A DNA stretch of 17,775 nt. It comes from DATGIQ01 sp035295665 (lineage in GTDB: Bacteria > Planctomycetota > Planctomycetia > Gemmatales > Gemmataceae). Both the position numbers and the translations under genes were made by a program. Under the pieces are notes generated by a model. It was given only the letters and a program-made list of their open reading frames with translations. It did not search any database and was not told the DNA's origin. Within the stretch, counting starts at the first letter, position 1. Each line of letters begins with the position of its first letter. Positions 1 to 7,888 of the stretch are shown here, piece after piece. The stretch is taken from the NCBI GenBank assembly GCA_035295665.1, contig DATGIQ010000277.1, positions 1 through 17,775 of the forward strand. Direction: 5' to 3'.

Positions 1-1455
1 CGGAAGCTGTTTGTTGCCAACATCAAGGGTCACGGCTCCTTGAACCAACCGCGGCCGGTGGACAAGGGCCGGCGCAGCCATGACCATCTGGGCTCGGTGT
101 CGGTGATTGGCGTTCCCTCGGACGCTGACGTCAAGAAATACACGGCCCAGGTGAACGCCAACAACCGCCTGGCCTACAGCCTGGCCGGGCTCGAGAAACC
201 CCGCACCGGTGTGCAGCCGGTGCCCGTCCCGCAGCGGCACGGCGAGCCGTCGATCTTCCAACACGTTCTCTACATCATCAAAGAAAACCGCACCTACGAT
301 CAGGTGCTGGGCGATCTGAAGGAGGGCAATGGCGATCCGCGGCTGCTCCTGTTCGGGGAAGCCGTCACCCCCAATCACCACGCCCTGGCCCGGGAATTTA
401 CGCTGTTTGACAATTTCTACTGCAGCGGCGTCTTGAGCGCGGATGGCCACTCGTGGGTCAATGAAGCCTATGTGACCGATTACCTGGAGCGGGCCTTTGG
501 CGGGTTCACCCGCAGTTATCCCGACGACGGCAGCGATCCGCTCGCTTATCCATCGAGTGGCTTCCTCTGGGACAATGCCCTGGCCCATCACAAGACCTTC
601 CGCAATTACGGCGAGTTCGTGAACAAGGAGTTTGCCCCCAAAGGGACAACCTGGACCGATGCGTACAAGGATTACGTGAACGGCACCAACCACGTGAAGC
701 TCAATGTCAAGGCCAATCTTCCGTCTCTAGAGCCCTATACCCATCCGCGCTATCCGTGGTTCCCCCTGTTGGTCCCCGACGTTTATCGGGCCAAGCTCTT
801 CACCGACGACCTCCAAGCATTCCAACGGCGGGGCGAGCTGCCCAACCTGATTTATCTCACGCTCCCCTGCAATCACACCGAGGGCACCAATCCGGGCTGG
901 CCGACGCCCCGGGCGATGGTGGCCGACAACGATCTGTCACTTGGAAAGATCGTCGAGGCCGTCACGCAGAGCCCATTTTGGCCACACACATGCATCTTCG
1001 TGGTCGAGGACGATCCGCAAGATGGCTTCGATCATGTGGACGCCCACCGCACCGTGGCCCTGGTCATCAGCCCGTATACCCGCCGGCACTTCGTGGATCA
1101 CACCAATTACAACCAGACCGGCATGGTCAAGACGATCGAGCTGCTCCTGGGCTTGCCGCCGATGAACCAGCTCGATCTGTCGGCCACGGCCATGCGCAAC
1201 TGTTTCCAGGCCGAGCCTGATCTCACGCCATACCGCTGCCGGCCTAACACGATCGCCCTGGACGAGATGAATCCGCCGCTGCAAAAACTCCGCGGTCAGG
1301 CGCTCCACTGGGCCAAGAAATCGCTGGCCCTCAATTTCGAGGAGGGGGACAAAGCGGACGAGGATACCTTGAATCGCATCCTCTGGCACACCATGCGTGG
1401 CGACGACGCCGCCTATCCGGAGGAGTTCGCCGGCAAGGGCGCGGAGCGGGATTGA
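1..1455 (+). CDS. Phosphoesterase-family protein, C-terminal part (YncE-like/alkaline phosphatase-like fusion), 5' end outside window
   Basis: The reading frame is open from base 1 and ends with TGA at 1453-1455, so the gene starts upstream of the window. The first residues (RKLFVANIKGHGS) resemble the last blade of a YncE/lactonase-type beta-propeller. The rest matches the phosphoesterase family of AcpA/phospholipase C type: an N-terminal core HVLYIIKENRTYDQ with the acidic ENRTxD motif near 265-300, DNFYCSGVLSADGHSW near 410-450, and a late metal-site-like stretch VVEDDPQDGFDHVDAHR near 1000-1050. Known proteins with this fusion are annotated as bifunctional YncE/alkaline phosphatase family proteins and are usually exported; the signal region is not visible here. 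The natural substrate is unknown. Phosphomonoester or phosphodiester hydrolysis is inferred from the family only. No obvious terminator follows; the next gene is 132 nt downstream on the same strand. Confidence 0.85.
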   Translation, partial: RKLFVANIKGHGSLNQPRPVDKGRRSHDHLGSVSVIGVPSDADVKKYTAQVNANNRLAYSLAGLEKPRTGVQPVPVPQRHGEPSIFQHVLYIIKENRTYDQVLGDLKEGNGDPRLLLFGEAVTPNHHALAREFTLFDNFYCSGVLSADGHSWVNEAYVTDYLERAFGGFTRSYPDDGSDPLAYPSSGFLWDNALAHHKTFRNYGEFVNKEFAPKGTTWTDAYKDYVNGTNHVKLNVKANLPSLEPYTHPRYPWFPLLVPDVYRAKLFTDDLQAFQRRGELPNLIYLTLPCNHTEGTNPGWPTPRAMVADNDLSLGKIVEAVTQSPFWPHTCIFVVEDDPQDGFDHVDAHRTVALVISPYTRRHFVDHTNYNQTGMVKTIELLLGLPPMNQLDLSATAMRNCFQAEPDLTPYRCRPNTIALDEMNPPLQKLRGQALHWAKKSLALNFEEGDKADEDTLNRILWHTMRGDDAAYPEEFAGKGAERD

Positions 1456-1587
1456 CCACTCTGCCGCTGCAAAAAAGGTTGCTTTTTGATTGCTCTGGGC
1501 GCGATCTCGGGATACACCTTACCATTAGCGAGCCATCGTCATCGGCTTGTGGCAGACCCAATGAGGCCTTTTCGAAGGAGTCCACCC

Positions 1588-3114
1588 TTGGAGCAGCAAA
1601 ACAATCGTCGAGAGTTTCTGAAAGACACCACCTTGGCCGGCGTCGGCTTCTGGGTGGCGGGCGGCCTGGCACTGACCGAGAGCCGAGCCGCCAATGAGAA
1701 AGTGAACTTTGCCTGCATCGGCGTCGGCGGCAAAGGGGACAGCGACACCAGCCACGTGGGCCAGCTCGGCAATGTGGTTGCGTTGTGCGACATCGACGAC
1801 AACACGCTGAACAGGAAAGCCGAGCAATTTCCCAAAGCGAAGAAATACAACGATTTCCGCAAGATGTTGGATGAGATAGGCAAAGAGATCGACGCCGTTA
1901 CGGTCAGCACGCCCGATCACACCCATGCCCCGGCCAGCGTCATGGCCATGAAGATGGGCAAACACGTCTACTGCCAGAAGCCGCTAACGCATTCGGTCTA
2001 CGAAGCCCGGCTAATGCGCGAGACGGCCCAGCGGCAGAAAGTTGCCACCCAGATGGGCAACCAGGGAACTGCCTCGAATGGCCTCCGCCGCGCCGTCGAA
2101 ATCATCCAGGCCGGGGCAATCGGACCGGTACATGAAGTCCATGTTTGGACCAACCGGCCGATTTGGCCACAGGGTCCCGAAGCGATCCTGAAGGTTGGAG
2201 CCGCCCGTTCGGCCGCCTTGGCCGCTCTGCACGGGACCGCCCCGAGCAATTTGCACACCGCCGCGCCTCCGAGCCATGTTCACTGGGACCTTTTCCTTGG
2301 GCCGGCGCCGGCACGTCCCTATGATCCGATTTATCACCCGTTCAACTGGCGTGGCTGGTGGGATTTCGGGACGGGCGCCCTGGGGGACATGGCTTGCCAT
2401 ACGGCCAACATGGCCTTCATGGCTCTGAAACTGGGCTATCCGACCAGCATCGAAGCTCAGTCGGACGAAATTAACCAGGAAACCTACCCGATGTGGGCGC
2501 GAATTGCGTTCGACTTCCCCTCCCGTGGCGAGATGCCGCCGGTGCGGCTCTACTGGTACGAGGGAAACAATCGCGGCCGACGGGTGCTTCCGCCAATCGA
2601 AGCCCCCAGCGCCGGCGGCCGGCGGGGAGGCGGACAAGGCCGGCAGGGCCGGGGTGGCCGTGGACAAGGCCAAGTGGGAGGCGATTCGCATCTGGCCCGC
2701 TGGCTGCAACAGAACGGCCGGCTCTTGCCGTTGGGCCAATCCCTGTCCGACAGCGGTTCGCTCCTGGTGGGCGAGAAGGGGATTCTGTTCTCCCCCAACG
2801 ACTACGGCCAAAGCTACACGCTCCTGCCCGAGAAGGAATTCGCCGGGTACAAGGGACCGCCGGAAACTCTGCCGCGCAACGGCAAGGACGATCCGGGCCA
2901 GAAGGCCGAATGGGTGGCTGCGATCAAGGGTGGCCCGCCGGCCCTGTCGAACTTCAACTATGCGGCCCTGCTGACCGAAACGATCCTGCTCGGCAACGTG
3001 GCGATGCGCGTTGGCAAGAAGTTGGAATGGGACGGCCCGAGCATGCGAGTCAAGAACGCGCCCGAAGCGGAGAAATACATCAAGCCGGAGTTCCGGCAGG
3101 GGTGGACGCTGTAA
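1588..3114 (+). CDS. Gfo/Idh/MocA-family oxidoreductase with Tat signal
   Basis: A 508-aa NAD(P)-dependent oxidoreductase of the family acting on sugars and sugar derivatives. The chosen start is TTG at 1588, because AAGGAG at 1575-1580 sits 7 nt before it and the protein then begins with a twin-arginine signal (NRREFLK at residues 6-12, followed by a hydrophobic stretch to about residue 30). The frame is open further upstream to a TTG at 1486, which lacks this support. The Rossmann glycine motif is GVGGKG (about 45-50), the post-strand acidic residues are CDID (67-70), and the usual EKP motif reads YCQKPLTH (about 128-135), with Gln where Glu is usual. An unusual Gly/Arg/Gln-rich insert lies at about residues 340-369. 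Export of a cofactor-bound enzyme by Tat is common for planctomycete members of this family. The substrate cannot be told from sequence. It is convergent with the gene at 3275-4351. Confidence 0.9.
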   Translation: MEQQNNRREFLKDTTLAGVGFWVAGGLALTESRAANEKVNFACIGVGGKGDSDTSHVGQLGNVVALCDIDDNTLNRKAEQFPKAKKYNDFRKMLDEIGKEIDAVTVSTPDHTHAPASVMAMKMGKHVYCQKPLTHSVYEARLMRETAQRQKVATQMGNQGTASNGLRRAVEIIQAGAIGPVHEVHVWTNRPIWPQGPEAILKVGAARSAALAALHGTAPSNLHTAAPPSHVHWDLFLGPAPARPYDPIYHPFNWRGWWDFGTGALGDMACHTANMAFMALKLGYPTSIEAQSDEINQETYPMWARIAFDFPSRGEMPPVRLYWYEGNNRGRRVLPPIEAPSAGGRRGGGQGRQGRGGRGQGQVGGDSHLARWLQQNGRLLPLGQSLSDSGSLLVGEKGILFSPNDYGQSYTLLPEKEFAGYKGPPETLPRNGKDDPGQKAEWVAAIKGGPPALSNFNYAALLTETILLGNVAMRVGKKLEWDGPSMRVKNAPEAEKYIKPEFRQGWTL

Positions 3115-3127
3115 ACATTGTTTGCTG

Positions 3128-3237
3128 GTTCCCAAACTCTGTTTGGGAACGCCCATTCGCAAAACTCTATTTCGCGTGGCCGCCACGCGAAACAGAGTTT
3201 TGCATAAACTCGCTCCCAATTGGAGTTTGTGAGCGAG
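3128..3237. repeat. REP-like palindrome cluster between convergent genes
   Basis: Three inverted repeats stand side by side in the 160-bp gap between two convergent genes. The first is GTTCCCAAAC-TCT-GTTTGGGAAC (3128-3150), perfect 10-bp arms. The second is 45 bp (3159-3203), with 21-bp arms, one mismatch, and a CCG centre; its core is TTTCGCGTGG/CCACGCGAAA. The third pairs CTCGCTC (3209-3215) with GAGCGAG (3231-3237). Translated in different frames the cluster gives peptides such as NSVWER and PKLCLGT, which I recall as recurrent spurious peptides in planctomycete annotations, consistent with a dispersed repeat. It may also stop transcription from both sides, since nothing else terminator-like is visible here. 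Confidence 0.75.
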
Positions 3238-3274
3238 GATAAATAGATGCTTGGATTGCTGAGCGCCGTCGAAG

Positions 3275-4351
3275 CTAGATACGATATTTCGCCACCTTTT
3301 GCTCATCGACGCGCACCCCCAACCCCGGCCCTTCCGGTACGTCCATGAAACCGTGATCGATCCGGTGCAGCGGCGTGATGATGTCGTCCACGAGCCCGTA
3401 ATACGTGCAGTCATTGGCCAGCGTGAAGCCTGGCGTGCTGGCCACGATGTGCAGCATGGCTGCGGTCTTCAGTCCCAAATCGTGGGCGCAGTGAAACACA
3501 CACGGCACCCCCGCCGCCTCCGCCAAGGCCGCCACCTTCTTGACGCCGAGGATGCCCGCGCACTGGTACGTATCCGGCAACAGCACATCCGCCGCCTGCA
3601 GCTGCAAAATCTGCAACACGATCTCTGGCGTCGTCACCGATTCGTTCAGGGCGATCGGTGTCCTGGTGGTACGCCGCAGCCGGGCTGCATCGGCGATGAG
3701 CCCCAGCGGCATCGGCTGTTCGAAGTATTCGAGCTGGTAGCGTTCCAGGTCCCGTGCCAGGGGAAAAGCCACTTCGGGCGGATAACCCTGATTCGGATCA
3801 ATTCGCAGCTTGAGCCGGTCGCCGACGCCATCCCGGATGCCCCGAACCATTTCGAGGTCCTCCTCGGCACGCCGGCCGGCCTTGGTCTTGAGTGTGGTGA
3901 AACCCATGTCCACATACTGGCGGGCGATCGCCTTGGCCTCATCGTATGGCCGAATCCCCATGCACGCGGCCAGCTCGATCCGTTTGCGCACGGCCCCGCC
4001 CAACAAGTTGTAGAGCGGCTGGCCCGTAGCGTGGCCGATGAGATCCCAGAACGCCATCTCGACCCCGCTGGCCAAGTAGCTGCCCAAGCCGTTGTCGGCG
4101 TACCAGGTTTCCAGATCAAACGGATCGCGGCCCACCACCCGGCCACGAAGCAATTCTTCCGGAGCGCCCTCGAAGGATTTGTTCAGCCAATCGACCGGGG
4201 TTTCGCCCCAACCAACGAGGCCTGTCTCCGTCTCCAGGCGAATCAGGAGAGCTTCCTTCTCCGAAGTGGCCCGGTAACGGGATTGATACGGGGCGATCGG
4301 AGGCTTTTGCGATATCCGCACCAAGAAGGCATTCACTTGCTGGATTTTCAT
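3275..4351 (-). CDS. Mandelate racemase/muconate lactonizing enzyme family protein (enolase superfamily)
   Basis: A 358-aa member of the enolase superfamily, of normal length. The start is ATG at 4351 (MKIQQVNAF), where homology begins; the frame extends upstream to 4456 without family-like sequence. Visible active-site residues: KTK with K155/K157, metal ligands D185 (RIDPNQ), E211 (YFEQP) and E237 (ALNES), each 26 residues apart, then D260 (LLPD) and H287 (FH), 27 apart. These spacings match my recollection of mandelate racemase (D195/E221/E247, D270-H297), so the Asp-His dyad seems present. The family abstracts a proton alpha to a carboxylate; members are racemases or acid-sugar dehydratases. 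Which reaction occurs here is not decidable. The gene is divergent from the secreted protein at 4472 and convergent with the Gfo/Idh/MocA gene, so all three may belong to one catabolic neighbourhood, but no operon link exists. Confidence 0.9.
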   Translation of the reverse strand: MKIQQVNAFLVRISQKPPIAPYQSRYRATSEKEALLIRLETETGLVGWGETPVDWLNKSFEGAPEELLRGRVVGRDPFDLETWYADNGLGSYLASGVEMAFWDLIGHATGQPLYNLLGGAVRKRIELAACMGIRPYDEAKAIARQYVDMGFTTLKTKAGRRAEEDLEMVRGIRDGVGDRLKLRIDPNQGYPPEVAFPLARDLERYQLEYFEQPMPLGLIADAARLRRTTRTPIALNESVTTPEIVLQILQLQAADVLLPDTYQCAGILGVKKVAALAEAAGVPCVFHCAHDLGLKTAAMLHIVASTPGFTLANDCTYYGLVDDIITPLHRIDHGFMDVPEGPGLGVRVDEQKVAKYRI

Positions 4352-4391
4352 ACCCCGAGCGTAGCTGCGGGGCTTTCCGAGATCAAGTCGG

Positions 4392-4421
4392 TTGCTTCGC
4401 ACTACCCTCCGGACGTATAAA
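4392..4421 (+). promoter_or_regulatory. Candidate sigma70-type promoter for the gene at 4472
   Basis: TTGCTT (4392-4397) and TATAAA (4416-4421) are separated by 18 nt, which would give a 5' leader of roughly 45 nt. It lies in the 120-bp gap between divergent genes. The -10 box is good and the -35 box is only half matched, so this remains a candidate. Confidence 0.4.
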
Positions 4422-4471
4422 AAGGGACAGAATCCCGTGCATTTTTCCGAAGGCAAGCGGAGAGCGCATGC

Positions 4472-6790
4472 ATGAACAAAACCCTTCCAAGTCCCGTAAC
4501 GGTTGTAATCGGGGCCTTGATCCTCTTGGGGTTAATGGCTTCGACCTCCGGGGCCGCACCGCAGATCGACAAGATTTCGCTGCGCGGCTTGCAGACGGGA
4601 GCGGTGACCACCCTGACCATCGAGGGAAGCGATTTGCTCCCTAACCCCCGGCTGCTGCTGCCAAGATCGATCCTTTCGCAGACCATCCGTGGGACTGCCT
4701 CCCCCAATCGAGTCGAGATCGAGGTTCGGCTGGCTGCCGATTGTTCGCCCGGAATCTATCCGTTACGCCTGGCCAATCCGAAAGGCATTTCCAACGCCGT
4801 CCTGATCGGCATCGATGACCTTGTTCAACTTCCCTTCACTTCCCCCATCGCCCAGTTGCCGGTTGCGTTGCACGGAAACCTCCCAAGCAGCGGCACGCTC
4901 AAGACGGCGTTCACCGGGAAGAAGGAGGAGCGCATTGTCGTGGATCTGGAAGCCCGGCGCCTCGGAGCTGCCATCGACCCAGTCGTCGAGCTTTACGATG
5001 CCCGCCAGGTCTTGTTGGCTTATTCCCAGGGCCATGCCCATCTTGCAGGCGACGCCCGGCTCGAAGCCATTTTGCCGGCCGATGGACAATATACGGTTGA
5101 GCTGCACGATGTTCTGTACCAGGCTGGCAGCGCGAATCATTTTCGGCTCGAGATCGGCGAACTCTACTACGCCGATCGAACCTTTCCGCTGGGCGGCCAG
5201 CGCGGCACAGACACGGTCGTCCAACTGATCGGCACGCTTCCCCCGGCAGCGCGGCGGGTACAGGTCGACCTGCACGCCGCCTTGGCCGACATTCCTGTTC
5301 CCTTGCCTCCTCTGCACGGGCTCACCGGCACGGCCCCGCGGCTTGTGCTCGACGACTTCCCCGAAGTTCTGGAAGTTGAGCCGCCCGCCGGAAAGCTCCA
5401 GGAAGTCACGGTCCCGGCCGTCATCAACGGCCGAATTGGCAAGCCCGGCGAAGAGGACCGGTACCGATTGCTAGTGAAGCCGGGCATGCGGTTGCGCTTC
5501 GACGTCCTCGCCAGCGGAGCCGGTTCGCCGCTCGATGGCGTTCTGACGCTCCGAAAAGAGAACGGAGAACAGCTGGCTCAGAGCGATGATCGATCTAGCA
5601 CCATCGACCCGGGAATGGATTTCCCCGTGCCCGATGGAATGTCGGCGCTGGTTGTCGCTTTGACCGATCTCCTGGGCCGCGGCGGGAACGAGTACATTTA
5701 CCGGATTGCCATCACTCCGGCGGATCGTCCCGATTTCAGCCTGTCGATGGCCGAAGACCGGCAGCTCATTCCGCAAGGGGCTGCGGCCGTTCTTCGGATC
5801 CGTGCGGTTCGCGCGGGATACAAGGGACCTATCCGGCTGTCGCTGCCAGGCTTATCCAGGGGGGTCGTTGTCACCGGCAACGAGATCCCTGCTGGGGGAA
5901 TAGAGACGCTCCTGTCGCTTCAGGCTTCGCATGGCGTGCCTTTGGCCCAGGGGATTACGCCGATCGTTGGCGAGGGGGCCGATTCCCAGAAGCCGATCCG
6001 CCGCCTGGCCATGCTGGCGGTGACCCCGGCCAGCGAATGGCAACCCTGGCTCCGCAGTGAATTGGCCGTCGCCGTCACAGAGCCCGGACCGGTGCAGATC
6101 GCCTGGGAGAGCAGTGCAGCTCCCTTGCCGCTCGGCGTCCGTGCCCCGGTTCGAGTCCACGTGACGCGCGGCAAAGGGGTTTCCGGGCCAATCCGATTAT
6201 CCCTCCTCACTACGCAAACCGTGCCCCGGACGCCGGATGGCAAGCAGGAGGATGTGAAACGCGCGTTGCGGATCGATGGCACGCCGCTAGTTGCCGCGGA
6301 TCAAACGCACGCGGAAGTGCCACTTCTTGTTCCGGCCGATCTGCCGCTGGGCACCTACGATGTGGCCATCCGTGCCGAATTGCTCCGCGCCAACGGGAAG
6401 AGTGTACTGGCGACCGCCGTCACACCCAGTCGGCGGCTGCATGCCCTCCGGCCGTTCGCTCTACAACTGGCAGGGCCGGGTATCCTTGAAGCAAAAGGCG
6501 AGTCGGGCCTGATTGGGAAGCTGAAGGGCAAGATCCTGCGAACAGCCGGTTTCACGGGCCCCGTTACAGTGACCTTGGCCGGGCTGCCCATGGGAATCAA
6601 AGCTCCCACGGCGGTGGTGCCAGAGGATCAGAATGTTTTTGAGTTGTCCCTGGCCTTCCCGGAGGATACCAAACTCAGCGCGATCCTCAACCTCAAGGTG
6701 TCGGCTTCGAGCCCCGCCGGGCCACAGCAGACGGTCAAGGCAGAGGAGATTCCCGTACGCCTCCAGCTTGGGCAGCGAGAGATGCCTTGA
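4472..6790 (+). CDS. Secreted protein with PPC-like domains, function unknown
   Basis: A 772-aa protein starting at ATG 4472, with GGAGAG (4459-4464) 7 nt upstream. A Sec-type signal peptide is clear: MNKTL, then a hydrophobic run VVIGALILLGLMA, and a small-residue region ending near SGA (about residue 28). After it come an IPT-like beta segment (about 33-100), a region resembling a bacterial pre-peptidase C-terminal (PPC) domain (about 127-230), a second PPC-like region (about 315-405, GKPGEEDRYRLLVKPGMRLRFDV), and further beta-rich repeats to the end. No catalytic motif, cytochrome haem site or transmembrane anchor is seen. Similar planctomycete proteins often lie near cytochrome-like or DUF1549/DUF1553 genes; none is here. 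It is probably an exported binding or matrix protein. It stands alone as a transcription unit, followed by a palindromic element. Confidence 0.75.
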   Translation: MNKTLPSPVTVVIGALILLGLMASTSGAAPQIDKISLRGLQTGAVTTLTIEGSDLLPNPRLLLPRSILSQTIRGTASPNRVEIEVRLAADCSPGIYPLRLANPKGISNAVLIGIDDLVQLPFTSPIAQLPVALHGNLPSSGTLKTAFTGKKEERIVVDLEARRLGAAIDPVVELYDARQVLLAYSQGHAHLAGDARLEAILPADGQYTVELHDVLYQAGSANHFRLEIGELYYADRTFPLGGQRGTDTVVQLIGTLPPAARRVQVDLHAALADIPVPLPPLHGLTGTAPRLVLDDFPEVLEVEPPAGKLQEVTVPAVINGRIGKPGEEDRYRLLVKPGMRLRFDVLASGAGSPLDGVLTLRKENGEQLAQSDDRSSTIDPGMDFPVPDGMSALVVALTDLLGRGGNEYIYRIAITPADRPDFSLSMAEDRQLIPQGAAAVLRIRAVRAGYKGPIRLSLPGLSRGVVVTGNEIPAGGIETLLSLQASHGVPLAQGITPIVGEGADSQKPIRRLAMLAVTPASEWQPWLRSELAVAVTEPGPVQIAWESSAAPLPLGVRAPVRVHVTRGKGVSGPIRLSLLTTQTVPRTPDGKQEDVKRALRIDGTPLVAADQTHAEVPLLVPADLPLGTYDVAIRAELLRANGKSVLATAVTPSRRLHALRPFALQLAGPGILEAKGESGLIGKLKGKILRTAGFTGPVTVTLAGLPMGIKAPTAVVPEDQNVFELSLAFPEDTKLSAILNLKVSASSPAGPQQTVKAEEIPVRLQLGQREMP

Positions 6791-6862
6791 CTTCGAGATG
6801 GAGAAACCACGGTTGCAAACGATTTGCCGGGGAATGGCGCCTTATACCGAGTCCAGCTGAAT

Positions 6863-6930
6863 GTGTCCGTTTTTGTTTAGCGGCGGTTCGCAGAACCGCG
6901 TGGGCCTGCGAGCCGCCGCTAAACCGACAC
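6863..6930. repeat. Palindromic repeat element with end-inverted GTGTC boxes
   Basis: The ends are inverted copies: GTGTCCGTTT at 6863-6872 against AAACCGACAC at 6921-6930. Inside, TTTAGCGGCGGTTCGCA pairs with TGCGAGCCGCCGCTAAA (one mismatch) to make a long hairpin. A shorter perfect hairpin, GCGGTTC-GCA-GAACCGC (6883-6899), uses part of the same left arm, so the two folds exclude each other. The shape is that of a REP or very small MITE-like element. It lies between the secreted-protein gene and hisB; whether it regulates hisB is unknown. Confidence 0.65.
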
Positions 6931-6952
6931 AGCCAACCGGATCCTGTATAAG
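6924..6952 (+). promoter_or_regulatory. Candidate promoter for hisB
   Basis: CCGACA (6924-6929) and TATAAG (6947-6952) are separated by 17 nt and lie just before hisB. The -35 box falls within the right end of the palindromic element at 6863-6930. The match is moderate, and the leader would be only about 17 nt. Confidence 0.3.
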
Positions 6953-6975
6953 GGAGCGGAAGCGGGAGGAACACC

Positions 6976-7563
6976 ATGGCACGGGTTGCGTCTATCGATC
7001 GGGAGACGGCTGAAACCCAAATCCAGGTCCGCATCGATCTTGACGGCAGCGGCCGCGCTGATGTGAAGACCGGCGTGGGCTTTTTTGATCACATGCTGAC
7101 GCTCTTGGCCAAACATAGCCTGATCGACTTGACGGTGGAGGCCAAAGGCGATCTGCACGTGGATGCGCACCATACGGTTGAAGACGTTGGGATCTGCATT
7201 GGTCAGGGGCTGGCTCGGGCCCTGGGAGATAAATCCGGGATCCGCCGCTACGGCAGCGCGACGGTCCCCATGGATGAAGCCTTGGTAACGGCGGCGGTTG
7301 ACCTCAGCGGGCGGGCTTACTGCGTTTGGCAAGCGAACGTGCCGGTGGAACTGCTCGGCACGTTTGCTGCGCCTCTGGCGGAAGAGTTTTGGCGTGCGGT
7401 TTCTGCTCAAGGCGCTTTCAATCTCCACATCATGGCTCACTACGGCCGAAATACGCATCACCTTCTCGAAGCCATTTTCAAAGCCACCGCCCGGGCACTG
7501 AGGCAGGCAGTGGAGATCGACCCGCGCATGAGCGGGGTGCCATCCACGAAGGGTGTGCTGTGA
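6976..7563 (+). CDS. hisB: Imidazoleglycerol-phosphate dehydratase
   Basis: A 195-aa cytoplasmic enzyme of histidine biosynthesis that dehydrates imidazoleglycerol phosphate to imidazoleacetol phosphate. Length is typical of the monofunctional form, without the histidinol-phosphatase domain found in enterobacterial HisB. Family signatures are all present: GVGFFDHML near residues 35-43, the metal-binding DAHHTVEDVG near 68-77, and the second half-site IMAHYGRNTHH near 154-164. Start at ATG 6976 is set by a strong GGGAGGA (6964-6970) 5 nt upstream. No other his gene is adjacent, so histidine genes seem dispersed in this genome. It is preceded by a palindromic element and candidate promoter, and followed at 116 nt by a small ORF on the same strand. 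Confidence 0.97.
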   Translation: MARVASIDRETAETQIQVRIDLDGSGRADVKTGVGFFDHMLTLLAKHSLIDLTVEAKGDLHVDAHHTVEDVGICIGQGLARALGDKSGIRRYGSATVPMDEALVTAAVDLSGRAYCVWQANVPVELLGTFAAPLAEEFWRAVSAQGAFNLHIMAHYGRNTHHLLEAIFKATARALRQAVEIDPRMSGVPSTKGVL

Positions 7564-7679
7564 GGCGGCCCGTGTGCGAGCATGGACTTTACGTCCACCG
7601 GCTGGTCGGTTAGGCTGAAGTGAGATTGCCGCAGACTGGCTTTATCCAAGCCGAACCGCACTTGCCGGAGACACCAATC

Positions 7680-7880
7680 ATGGGTACAGAAGGGGTCGAT
7701 CGCCAGCAGCAACGGGCACAAGAATTCATACGGCTCCTGCCGTTAACGTTGGCCGTGGCCGGGTTGCCGGCGGCCGAGACGGGTCGCCACCTCAATGAAG
7801 GTCAGATGGAGGCCCGCGCCACCAGCATCCGCACGGCGTACAAGATCGCCCGCCAGATCATTCTGGATATTGCGCAGTAG
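7680..7880 (+). CDS. Small conserved-looking hypothetical protein, 66 aa
   Basis: Starts at ATG 7680 with GGAG (7667-7670) 9 nt upstream; the frame opens earlier at GTG 7620 without a good ribosome site. The protein begins MGTEGVDRQQQ, has a hydrophobic middle (FIRLLPLTLAVAGLPAAE) and a basic amphipathic C-terminal part (ARATSIRTAYKIARQIILD). It contains no recognisable domain. The middle is short for a membrane segment and may be a helix of a soluble helical protein. It ends 8 nt from the convergent acpS stop. I judge it real from the ribosome site, the tight packing and protein-like composition, but assign no function. Confidence 0.6.
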   Translation: MGTEGVDRQQQRAQEFIRLLPLTLAVAGLPAAETGRHLNEGQMEARATSIRTAYKIARQIILDIAQ

Positions 7881-7888
7881 AGCGCGAA

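Noticed and set aside
1456..1587. CAAAAAAGG...CTTTTTG as a terminator after the first gene
   Set aside because: The stem is made only of A-T pairs and is too weak.
2493..3242. Open frame of 249 aa on the plus strand
   Set aside because: Out-of-frame overlap with the oxidoreductase gene that runs into the palindrome cluster, giving its NSVWER peptide.
2011..3414. Long open frame on the minus strand (467 aa)
   Set aside because: It lies antisense across the Gfo/Idh/MocA gene and the palindrome cluster, has no family motifs, and is explained by high GC codon bias of the real gene.
3299..4420. Long open frame on the plus strand (373 aa)
   Set aside because: Antisense to the enolase-superfamily enzyme, which shows full active-site motifs; the plus-strand translation resembles no protein.
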